In this document: positions 37,536 through 48,012 of the stretch, in pieces
How the letters are laid out: each line of letters starts with the position of its first letter
How positions within the stretch are numbered: the stretch's first letter is position 1
Assembly: GCA_028532985.1 (NCBI GenBank)
Contig: JANCIK010000003.1
Span: forward strand, 3,234,001-3,298,000
Direction: 5' to 3'
Length of the DNA stretch: 64,000 nucleotides
From: Stropharia rugosoannulata
Taxonomy: Eukaryota > Basidiomycota > Agaricomycetes > Agaricales > Strophariaceae
Notes under the pieces: model-generated
What the model was told of the DNA's origin: nothing
What the model saw: only the letters and a program-made list of their open reading frames with translations
Databases searched by the model: none
Program-made: the position numbers and the translations under genes

Positions 37536-40054
37536 TCAGATGCGGGTAGTAGTCTTCTTCTTCGCCTGCCTCCACCAGTATTTCACCAGCAGGAGGAACA
37601 AAACCATGATTACGACAGAAAGAGAAACGACCACAGCGAACGCGTTGAGCTTATTCCCAGGGAGGTTGGTTATAATATTGACGTTCATGCTGCAAGAGCC
37701 TGGACAAGTATTAAGCAGTGCACTTGAAAAGCTCGTGCCACCACTCACCTATCAACGGACCGACACACAGGGAGCCAATACTGACTGTAGACAGATACAG
37801 AATATTCATATCCACAGACCCCTTCCCGCCCTCCGACTCGGCGCGGAGCTGCGCGAGATACGTTGGATGAGATTGACTCAGCATGCGCTCATAATGGGCC
37901 AATGCATGCTGCAAAGTCAAGATGTGATCTAAAATTGGTTTAACACCATGTCCACGAGTACACAACTCTGAAGCGCACCTTCGACATCTCCCATGTAGAT
38001 CGCAACTTCCAGTTCATCACTCCCCGGCATCTCCGAAGCTGCCTTCGACAAGCGCTTGCGAATTTGCGTGACCACATCGGCTTTCGAAGCGAGCAGCCGG
38101 CCCAAGACAGTAACCTGCTTCCGTGTCCGTGCCATCCTGCGGAGCGTTTCCTGTCGCTCGCTCGGGAGAGGCTCAGACCTAACCCAGAGCTTATTCCACG
38201 CATTATGAACTTGTCGTCTCAAACGACGGATAAGTAGCCGTGGGGACAGGCGGGGAGACACGAAACGGGGACGATACGCATTGCGCAGCTCTTCCGCAGG
38301 GGTATAGTAGATACTGCTCTCCTTTTTCACCGGGGTGCTGATCTCTTCCTTTGGCATTTCAAGGGAAACGTTGGTATCATCGCTTTGCAGGGAGGGAGGG
38401 GGGAAAGTATATGCGTCTTTTGTGCCGATGTTATAGACTAAATAGTCTATGGCGGTGGCTTCTTTTTCTATCTCACTCAATACGGGGAAGAAAGAATCTA
38501 CAATGGAGTCGAGGATGCCGTGCGCTATCCAATCTTCAAGGTTGAAGTTAGGTATATGCGCATGCATATAGTGGGAATGGACTAACCTGAGGATAAAGTA
38601 ACGACTTGTTCAAGAAGCACCATCCTATTGCGCACACGGTCGGTGTGTTCTGATACATCTGTAAAGTGGAACTACAGCACGTCAGATTTGACATAAAGTG
38701 ACTGATCAACAATACATACGCAACATATACCGGTCTTGAAAACAGTTAGATAAACGTTGGCCTCTCCAATGGAACTTTCTTCGTAGCCGTCCTTCACGCC
38801 AACCTCCCGGCGGATTTTCTCCCGTGTAGCCTGGCTTTCGATAGCACGAAACGAGATGAAGTAATATCCAAGTCTTCCAAATATCTCCAGTTTCTCTCGA
38901 GGGTCCTGTTGTAAAATATCTTCCAATGTCAAGGGGTGTATATGCAGTACCTGTTTCCGTCATCAATCGCCCAACTCCGTAACCAATGCAGTAACAAAAA
39001 TACCCACTTTGCCGATCGCCCGCAGATCCTCCCACGTAGGATTGGCGACATCCAAAAACCATGCCTCTGGCTTTGCAGCGAGCTCCTCTAAAATTGTCGT
39101 GGGTTTCTTGCGCGGTACCGCCCTTTGTTTCCCCTTCTTCCCCCGCCCGGCTGCTGATATCGCTTCCAGTTCACCCGCCGACTTCTCCTCAAATTCGGCA
39201 TGCTCACTGAATAGTCGCTCTGGATCCGCCGACCTCCCCCTCTTGCCCCGGGTCCCACGCCCCCGGTGCGTGCGCCTCGCACCCACAGCCACAGACGTAC
39301 TGGCTTCCACCTCCAATGACGAAATCGCTTCAAAAGTTGTCCCTTCGAAGAACCCCCCAAGATCCGCCGGGCCTTCTGAGTGCCCCCGCTTTCCGCGCAG
39401 GCCCCGCCCCCGGTGAGCGCGCCCAGGCCGCCGGGTGGCGAGTCCGAGCTGGTGCAAGACGAGAGGGAGCGACTTGGTCCACGTTATCCGCTTGTCGGCA
39501 CGCTCTGTCGGATCCGGCGAGCCGGGGACGAGCGGGGTGGGTGCAATGGACGGCGGGAGGTATAGTGCGAATTCACGCCCGATCTCGCGGGACTTCTCGA
39601 GGGCCTTCATGCGCGAGATGCGGGCAGCGATATCCCGCTCCGAGCGCAGGGACGACGCTGCGCGAGACTGGCTCGAACGGCGTTTCCGCCGTCGCCGGGC
39701 CATCTGCGACTTGGTCAGGGTGACGATGGATGAGCGGGAGGAGGACGATGACGATGATGAGGACGATGTAGTCGAGGCGCCGGAGCTTATAGAAGAGGCC
39801 CCGCGGACATTGCGCCCCCAGCGAGTTATGGCGAGCTCAAGCTTCGCAGCGATTGCGCCGAGGCGGCCACCGCCCATGAACGACGACGACGACGATGAGG
39901 AGTCGGTGCTGGACGAGAGAGATGTCATTATGGAAGGGGCGGGCCCTGCCCCCACGACATCGACATGATGTGGCGGTTCTCCGCGGTAAATGTCTTCATC
40001 GTCCAGGGCGTTGTGCTCACCGTCTAGGACGTTGCGCTCAATGTAGGCAGACAT
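37536..40054 (-). CDS. CorA-like Mg2+ transporter (Mnr2/Alr-like)
   Basis: Minus-strand exons 39008-40054, 38720-38950, 38587-38671, 37979-38533, 37749-37928 and 37536-37699 give 753 residues. The first 350 residues are low complexity, with polyserine runs and two copies of an RGRG-RGKRG element. The CorA domain begins LHIHPLTLEDILQQDPREK and includes YYFISFRA, ANVYLTVFKTGICC and RNRMVLLEQVV. Two C-terminal membrane helices follow (TVSIGSLCVGPLIG and AFAVVVSLSVVIMVLFLLLV) and a basic tail. The signature loop between the helices reads SMNV where most CorA proteins have GMN. Fungal members import or store magnesium at the plasma membrane or vacuole. A Ser/Pro-rich insertion of about 70 residues sits inside the soluble domain. 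Confidence 0.85.
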
Positions 40055-41068
40055 GGGGAATGAGGAGGTTGATCATGAGTGTCAGCGAAAGAGAGACCAT
40101 GCTTATTCCTCTTTCCGTGATTATTTTTGCGTCGTTCTAATTTTATGCTTTCCCACGTCCCCTCAACATAGACTTCGCCAAAGTAGCATTCGCTTCGATT
40201 TCACAATGTTTACATTCAGGAGGCACTCTTCTCTTCATCTTCGCTATAATTATCTCAGACCAAAGTTTCGTGTAGTGGTGCTTGACTTGAACGGAGTCAC
40301 GACGTATAAATATGATTCCAATTATGCCACTGTTCCAACTTTGTTTAACGACAAGTATGGAGCAGTATTTAAACGACCGCGCAGCTCCGCAGGCAGGTGC
40401 ACTTAGGCCGCATTGAATTTTATCCGATGCCAACTGGTGAATATAGAAGAAGCTCCGTAGACGATTACATACTTACAAATTCGTATTTACATAGTGTGGA
40501 AAAATATACTAGTTTACCCTGAATTAACGAAGAATTCGCGAGAGCTGCTTTCTGAAAGTTTAGTGTTAGCTCTGAGCTTGGGCGCGTGTAGAGAGGATGT
40601 TGACATTTTAACATATGTACATGTACGCCTGTTGTGCCCGGCCTCAGAGAGCCTGAGAGTCCTAGTCGGGGTTGACAACAATGTGGGTCAGACACATCAA
40701 TGCTCGGCGCCAGATGTGAAAGTTGTGGAGTTCAAATCATAACATTGACAATTTGACCCGCATTATTGCGTCCAGGTGAGCGTAATCGCAAAAGCCCAAA
40801 TCCGAGCCTATTGGATATGACATGGGGGATGCAAAGAGAAAACGTAACTGTTATCTACTTAAGCTATCTACTACAAATCCATGTACCGACTACGACGATA
40901 CAACGAACTATCCAACACAGACAAAATACACAAACAACAAGCATGTACAGAAGAACAATAAATCGGCATGAGACAATGAAAACTGGAAAAGATAATGGAA
41001 AAAATCATCGTTCATGAAATGTCGTAAATGAGAGCAAAGACGGAAAAAAGACATTGGGGTATTATGCA
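40055..41068. other. Intergenic region, no gene recognised
   Basis: One kb between two minus-strand genes. A 96-residue open frame at 40,143-40,433 (minus) has a CKHC motif but no supporting splice structure or recognised family. Confidence 0.45.
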
Positions 41069-42653
41069 TCATGTTTCATTGATGGGTGGGAGGTCCCTCT
41101 CCCTCTTGACACCCAGTCCTTGCCTCGCAAGGGCATCGTTTGCTTCTGTTAACACTTCATTCACTATGACATAGATCAGTAACTGATGGTGATCAAAGGA
41201 GCAGCAACGCACCTTTCTCTTGGAAGCGCGCCTGCTTGACCTCAAATTCCGAGAAGGTGGCATCCAGCGCATCACGCTTCTGCTGTATGGTTTCCTCGAA
41301 GCGTTGCAGATGGTCCGTCTCTGCACGCAGATGAGCAAGATTCTCCCTGACCTGAGCCTGCAGGTTCTCGAGCCCAGAGATCTGGTCCAGATACAATTGC
41401 CGCACTTCATCAAATTTCCCTGTACAGCCGCAATAAATTGAAAGAAGTGCCGTAGGTAGTAAGATTTACAGGCAAGAAGTCAGCTCTTGCACGAAGCAAC
41501 GAATGTAGGCCGTAAGGCGCACCTGATGCCTGTGCTTCTCGCGCCGCTGACGCGTACTTGCGGAATTGACCGTCTAGGTCTATTCCGCCGTCGTCTGCCC
41601 ATGAGACAGTTTTGAGTTCCATGCTATTCCGCTTCATAGCACTGTTTCGCCGTGAAAGACTCGGGCGCAGAGAAAGGGAAGGGGTGCCTAGCACTGGTGG
41701 TGGACTCCGCCCAGGCTCTGCAGGCAGCGGTGACACATAAGGGACGGGCGAAATTGCTTGTGGCACGGGCGGGCTGGCCTGGGGAAGAGGTGGCAGAGGC
41801 GGATTGTCCTGGGGAACAGGTGATGCGAATTGCGGGACAGGCGAAGTCGGCGCTGGCGGATCGAGATTGAGCTGCTCAGCAGCAGCGGCGAGGCTCATGC
41901 CCAACCCTGGATCAAGACCATAGTCATCACGCTGCGACAACAGCAAAATGGGGAGGGGGGGAGGAGATAAGATACCGGCAGAACCTGAGACACCGTTGCG
42001 CTCGGACTGCACGAGGCGCGAGGGCTGCACGATTTGCACTGGCTTGTACGGGAGCGCCTGGCTGTTGCGCTCTGGGTTGGTCGTTGATCGCTGCATTGAG
42101 TACCTGGACGGCACGGGCTTGCTAGGGCCTGCGGGGGTGAGTTCATACGGACCTGGCGGGGCTTGTATTGCGCGTCTGTTCATGTCCGCGCCTGCAGACA
42201 TCGTGCGTCGCTGCTGCTCGCGGAACCACTTCTCCATCTCTTTCACGCGGAAGTCAGTCGGAGCGGTGAATGTCTGGAACATGAAAGTGTCCACAGCGCC
42301 AGCCACCCGTGCAGTAGGCTGGGACGTCTTTGCAATCTTCTGGCACTTGCGTATCATGCGGTCCTTCAGGTGGCGTATTTCCATGATGCGCTCCCAAGAA
42401 ATAGCCGGCTTGCGATTGAGCTCATGGGTTTCGAGCTTTAATAGCTGCTCATACATGGCCGCTGTGCCAGGTGGAAGCAGAATCTATGCCACGATCAGTT
42501 GCTAGCGGCAAACTAGATGGCATCCCGTACCTTTAATTCATCCGGGGTATCTGTAATTTGGATATATCGACATCCCGCAGGCGTACGTGGGTCGTATGGT
42601 TCGAGCTGCCCGCGGATGGGGCTCACTCTGTGTACATCCAAGGAGTGGGGCAT
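41069..42653 (-). CDS. Unknown fungal protein with C-terminal coiled coil
   Basis: Minus-strand exons 42531-42653, 41523-42483, 41213-41419 and 41069-41163 give 461 residues. The N-terminal 150 residues are folded-looking and charged (HLKDRMIRKCQKIAK, FRVKEMEKWFREQQRR). The centre is Pro-rich with repeated PVPQ and PLPQASPPVPQ elements. A coiled coil follows (about residues 365-435, with VRQLYLDQISGLENLQAQV and HLRAETDHLQRFEETIQQ). The end is KRERDLPPINET. I recognise no named family. The gene is divergent from PEX16, with 234 bp between the starts. Confidence 0.75.
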
Positions 42654-42887
42654 GAATGGCTAGGGGAAGGAACGCAAGGGCGCCAGCTTTGTTATTTAGT
42701 GACTTGAAGACAAGACCGCCATGTTAAACCAACCAAAACCATGCGTGACTCGGTTAGCAGCTGTAACGAGGCCGTGACTCACACCGTGGGAACTTACTCG
42801 GCTCGGCGTTTAGCTCTGGGGAATCACACTCTACTCACTCTCTTCCCCGACCTCCACGCCGCCCGCTCTGTCCTGCACCATACCGCG

Positions 42888-44259
42888 ATGGCAGCAGCAT
42901 CAAAGGCCAAATATGAAGCCTTTCTTATCAATAATGTCTCGACGATCTCCACATTAGAGTCGTCTTTGCGCTCCATCACCTGGTTCCTTCCTGGCCGTTT
43001 CAAAGATGCCGAACTGGCGTCGGAAGCTTGTTCGTCTTCCTTCCCGCTCGATGACCATGAAGTCCCTTATATTCTTATATAGTGACCACCTTGCTCAACG
43101 TCATAAGCATGTATCACGATACATTGCTGGCGCGCGTCGTGAAAGCTACTCCATCCTACCGCCCCCTTATCCCCACATCCTTGCATACGCGCTTCACCAG
43201 AGCTTGGGTCGACAAGGACTCTCTCTATAAATGGGCGGCGCGCATGCTCGAAATCATACGCTACACTGAACTCGTGATAGAGATGACACTGAAGCGCAAA
43301 GTGTCAGAAAAGACCCGGTGGAGGTCCATAATATTGATCGAAATGATCAAGTGTGTTCATATCCATTTGCTCTATCAGCGACTGAAGGAACTGATGTATA
43401 TGCAGGGCATCTCTGAGAATAACGCTACTAAGACTGACGCGACGGCCTTTGGTCACTCCCCTGCTCCCAGAGCGCGAGTTCGACCCGACGAGCTTGCCAC
43501 CGTCGAGTAATACTACATCACCGACTCTGGCGCCTTCTTCGCCTCCGCTTTCACCACCTCTGACACCAGACCACCTCAAAAACAATCTTGTGCCACTGCC
43601 GCCCCACCCTCTTCTCACAGCTGCGCAAGCCGATGTATCAGCAGAGGACTTCCTTCTCCCCAAGGCACTGACGACCTCCGCCGTGAAGCCATCATTATCC
43701 CTCATCCGCCCCATGTCTTCAACTCGCGACTGGATGGCGGAACTCATATATGTCTTGCGGCCTCTAGTATACGGTATCTCACTTTCCTTGCCTCCAACTA
43801 AATTGAGGTTGACTGACCCTCTACGCAGCGTACTTGTTCGTTTCGGACCGTAATTCCAACAAACGATCCAGCCGGCCGATCGTTATCTCCCTCCTCATGG
43901 AGTTCCTTTCGCGCAACTTGCGCAGCTCTCCTGCTCAATCATCTGCACTGGAACGAGAGGAATATGCCCGAAGAGACAAGGATATGCTGTGGTATCTCCT
44001 CCGAGGTTCAATATGGGAGTCGTACACCAGGTTTGTAATTTTCACGGCGTCTACGATGCGGTTTGATGTTGACTTATAACCCTTTCAGACTCAAGTTGGA
44101 ATCTTTCGTCGAAAGGACCGCACGCACCCCTTTGCTAGGGCTATTCGGCGCACTAGCCAAAGACTGGCTGCCCCTCATTGACGATTATTATTATTGTAAG
44201 TCATTCAAATTTATGCATAGACGTATTCTGACTAAGTGTGTCCAGATACTAACCCATAA
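42888..44259 (+). CDS. PEX16: Peroxin PEX16
   Basis: Exons 42888-43029, 43083-43350, 43406-43773, 43829-44030, 44089-44195 and 44246-44259 give 366 residues. The N-terminal YEAFLINNVSTISTLESSLR followed by ITWFLPGRFKDAELASEA is the PEX16 signature. The middle has RWRSIILIEMIK, LLRLTRRPLVTPLLPE and RDWMAELIYVLRPLVYAYLF, and the end has WYLLRGSIWESYTR with LKLESFVERTARTPLLGLFG. PEX16 is a peroxisomal or ER membrane protein that helps recruit PEX3 and insert peroxisomal membrane proteins. A Pro/Ser-rich loop of about 60 residues interrupts the middle. The last exon codes for only four residues. Confidence 0.92.
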
Positions 44260-44956
44260 TTTGGGATTCACACCTTCTTTTTGATCTTACCATTTTCATT
44301 TCATCTTATGTTGGTTGCCGCTGTCTCAATTGACCTGTACAATTAATTTCTATAAGATTCCTTTTCCTGCGTTGTGCCTGATTTCCCGCAAACCAGGACG
44401 AAAAGTCACCCCCTCTTCTGCAAGTCGTACCCTTTCCTCCTTTATTCAAATGGAATGACTGCTGAAAATCTTTCAAACTGCAAGCTTCAAGGACTGAATG
44501 GAATATAAATACAACGCATATATTATATAAACGTTATAGATCTTACTTTAACGCATACATGCATAGGAAGTACCTATGTCATGCTCATCCATATGACCTG
44601 CCTCAACAAGTTATTCGTGTTTCTTACTCAGTTTGTACAGGTCATTCATCGGTCCCATCCGCCCTCTTTTTCCAGGGTGCACGACAAGATATTTACATGT
44701 GACACAGATCCAACATCCAGAACCGCGGCGCGGGTACTGCCAGTAACGACATGGGTATTGCTTTCCCTTTGTTGCACCAGACATCTTTTTGGTGTCTATT
44801 TTTATGCAGTCCATTAGGAGGGAGCCGTTCGTATAAGTATAATTAGCCAGCCGTTTTGGCGGTTAAGTATATTTTACAGTGCCTGAAGAGCAGCCTCCTG
44901 CCGCCCCTCCTTATTTGACTAGCACTGGCAGCAGCACAAAAGCCACGAAGTAAAGT
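44260..44956. other. Intergenic region between PEX16 and the cupin gene
   Basis: About 700 bp. A 67-residue minus-strand open frame at 44,611-44,814 contains two CxxC-like pairs, but its size and lack of family make it doubtful. Confidence 0.45.
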
Positions 44957-45855
44957 ATGTCCGCGCCCGCACCACAAGTCAGCCTGCTGCCCCATATCCG
45001 CCGTGTAATCACGGAGCACGATGCGAAGGGCGTCGCCGTTGCTAAAAATGATGTAGTCATCCCTTCTGAGGTACATTTGTGAAATAATGCTTTGGGCATC
45101 TCTAACATGTCCATGGTGCGTAGGCTATGCAACTTGTACCAGGCGCACGAGACGCTGCGATATGGGTCATCACGGGTGGCCTCCCGACGAACGAAAATGT
45201 AGGCGGCCTAATGTACGTTGTTCTTCTACTCTTTAGCCCTCTACCATTGCCCCAACTTCGACCAGGGGTTGTGCGAGCAATTATAATTAAGTTTGCATGC
45301 CAGCTAATTTTTTATTTACAGTCCTGGAGCCGGGCTGCGACCCATCGACAACCCGGACAATTTCAATCTTGTCCCAACGCAAGGAGCCAACTTGCGCTCG
45401 ACAGAGCTTGGGCCAGGCGCGGAGGCACCAATGGTACGCACCCTTGCTAAAATCTTGACAGCGATATGCGCATTGGCATTCATAATTATCATGCAGCACC
45501 GAACGTCCTCGTTGGACTACAATATTTTAGGTAAGTCCCATGCCCGTTTGCAATCTTCAAGCAGGGCATGACCATCAGCACCTGCGCAGTCGCTGGCGAG
45601 CTCGTTTTGATTACTGAGGACGGGTGTGAAACTCGCCTTAGTACACCCGGAGACACCGTCATCCAGCGCGGGACTCTGCATGCATGGCGTAATCCCTCTA
45701 CGACGCAGTGGACGCGCTGGATCTCGATCCTTATGTCTGCCGAACCCGCGGTTGTGGCCGGGGAGCCACTGAAGCCCGCATTTATCGTTCCACAAAGCAC
45801 ACAGACGGTGACAAAGGAAGACGGCAATGCTAACATTAACAGTGCGAGATCATGA
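44957..45855 (+). CDS. Cupin-domain protein
   Basis: Exons 44957-45070, 45124-45212, 45322-45433, 45497-45530 and 45590-45855 give 204 residues. The N-terminal half holds HIRRVITEHDAKGVAVAKND and GARDAAIWVITGGLPTNEN. The single cupin barrel has GPGAEAPMHRTSSLDYNILV for motif 1 and GDTVIQRGTLHAWRNPSTTQ for motif 2, with metal-binding His residues in HRTSS and HAWRN. Basidiomycetes and ascomycetes carry many such small cupins near metabolic genes, but the substrate is generally unknown. No transporter or other enzyme beside it points to a pathway. Confidence 0.85.
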
Positions 45856-46232
45856 GAGCGTGCAGACTCGGCCTGAGGTGAGCGCGTGAGTGGCGGCGAC
45901 AGTGCAGGGGCGGCCTTCGCGAAGGCAAAGCTGTCAATCGTACCAGGAATCAGAAAACTTTTTGACATTTGGGAGTAATCTCGGGGAGGATCAGCGGGCC
46001 GCTGTAATACGATATGAATGATAAGTTGAGAGTATTTTGTCTGATGTCAATAGAAGTTCTTCGATTCCGCGCATTGCCGTTGAGGCCATAAATATGGACA
46101 TATACTTCCAGGCAGGTGCCATATGACTGAGACGGGGAACTCGCATTTCTGTAGGAATAATAAAGAATATGTATACCCGAAGGGATGAGGCCAATAACAG
46201 ATCATACCAGAAATATGCCAACTCGAAATGGT
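45856..46232. other. Convergent 3' intergenic region
   Basis: About 380 bp between the cupin and RRP36 genes, which point toward each other. No further feature is seen. Confidence 0.5.
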
Positions 46233-47684
46233 TCATACTCGTCGCCTTTTGAAAGGTCGGTCGTTGTCTTTCCCAGAGAATTCCCCCTTGGCATAAGGGC
46301 GTGAGCGCTTCTCTTTTTGGCTTTCCTTCTTCTGCTTTTTCTCGATAGCTCGCTTGACTGCGCGCTGTCCACCCTCTTTCGAAAGCGCCTCATAGCGTGC
46401 CTGTACGACAGCCTTTTGTACCTCACCTACAACAGAAATGAGTAAACATTTCCAATAACATGGGCGATCATACCCCGTTTCAAGTGCCACTCTCCCTTGC
46501 CCAGAGAACGCTTAGACGACTCTTCCTTCTTTATCTTTTTCAGCGCATCCCGTTTCACTTGGTCCTGTCGGTCCTTGTTCACCAAACTCTCTGCGCGTTT
46601 AATTGCCTGCTCTAGCCTATGGACCTCGTGCTCGCGCTCGGCTCGCAGTTCTCGCGGGGAAGATGATAGAGCTTTGCGAGCTTGTTTCAACGCTTCACGC
46701 AAAGTCTGCAACTCCTTCTTGTGATTTTCAGCAAGGAAACCATACGATTGCTGGAACTTGTCGACGGAGAACTCGCCGGTTATGGGTAAAAATCTAGGAT
46801 CTCGGGGGAGCTACCGGACATTATCAGCATATATGCGCAATTTCTCCACTACAGTGAAGGGCACTGACAATTTTTGGGACCTCTACCACTTGCCTCTTCC
46901 GACTAACCGGCCTCTTCGATGTGACTTCCGTGGGCCTAGGTCCATGATAAATATCCAAGCAGTAGATGTAATGAATAATATAGAACATACGCGTGTTTGC
47001 TGGGTCTCTTTGCAATGTCGTCCCGTTTTTTGATACTCCATTCTACTTTTTCTATCTTTTCTTTCCCTTTGCCCTTCAAGTCCTGTGCTGCGGGCTCCTC
47101 GTCGGAGTCATTTTCATCAGAATCCGATCCAGACCCGCTTTCAGCTTCAGCCTGACTGAGGATACGTTGAGCCTGACGTAACGCTCCTAGAGGGAGGTCC
47201 TGAAGGTCTAACGAAGACTTTTGTTAGCTTTTGTTCTTTGTTTTGTAGAAAGTTTGCATACTATTTTTAAGACTTCTCTGACATCAGGTCCGTCCTTTAG
47301 CACTTGCTCGTTATACGAAAAAATATAGAGGTATATGCGTACCTCATCTGGAATATCTTCTTCGTCTTCGGACTGCTCTAAAAAGTCTTCATCATCCTCC
47401 CATTGAACGACGCGAGGTGCATCAACGTCTTCGTCATCCTCATCCACATCGCCCTCCATATGCGATTCGTTGCCATCATCAGAGTCTTGACTGGAGCCTT
47501 CCTCGAATTCTTCTTGACTCTCTAGTTCAACTCCAGAATCCCGCTCTTCCTCGCTTTCCGACGGCTCAGGTTCGAATCGGCGTTTTGACGATTTAGCAGG
47601 CCTCACTGGAGCCTTTTGTAGGGAATTTAAAGCAGATGTATTCTTTATTTGTTGGCGGTGAGCTGGGCGCGGTCGGCGAGGCAT
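46233..47684 (-). CDS. RRP36: rRNA biogenesis protein RRP36
   Basis: Minus-strand exons 47343-47684, 47262-47306, 46991-47217, 46869-46935, 46474-46810 and 46233-46426 give 403 residues. The first third is acidic (Glu/Asp/Ser runs), followed by [14 protein letters not shown], then the core [20 protein letters not shown] and [19 protein letters not shown]. Conserved basic coiled segments include [20 protein letters not shown] and the tail [11 protein letters not shown]. These are the marks of RRP36, a nucleolar protein needed for early 18S pre-rRNA cleavage. The first proposed intron is only 36 nt and keeps the frame if retained, which would add 12 residues. Confidence 0.88.
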
Positions 47685-48012
47685 CTGGTTTGTGAAAGAG
47701 TAGTATTTAACTCCAGCCGGCAATGGTAGCTAATTTTGGTAGTCAGAACCAAACAAAGGGCCGACGACTTTTAGTAGATAAACAAGTTTATGCAATTTTT
47801 GACTTGTGTCCAAATTATGTACTAAGTGCACTTCCAAATTCGACAGTTTAAAACTGGTCCAACTGCGTCTTTTGTCTCTCGTTTTTGCTTTGTTCAAGCA
47901 GGTTTTTTGTCGGCATACTTGTGCTTATCCTTCCTGCAGTTTATCGACTAGTAATGGCCCACCAACGCCCACACTGTATCATGCCGTACCATGCCATACT
48001 AATGAACTGTTG
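47685..48012. other. Intergenic region upstream of RRP36
   Basis: About 330 bp: the RRP36 promoter and the 3' flank of the large membrane-protein gene. No motif is recognised. Confidence 0.5.

Noticed and set aside
39435..39968. 177-residue plus-strand frame with acidic runs
   Set aside because: It is the antisense of the polyserine and Arg-rich first exon of the CorA-like gene.
40143..40433. 96-residue minus-strand frame with CKHC
   Set aside because: No family, no splice partner and poor coding character; kept only as a note in the intergenic entry.
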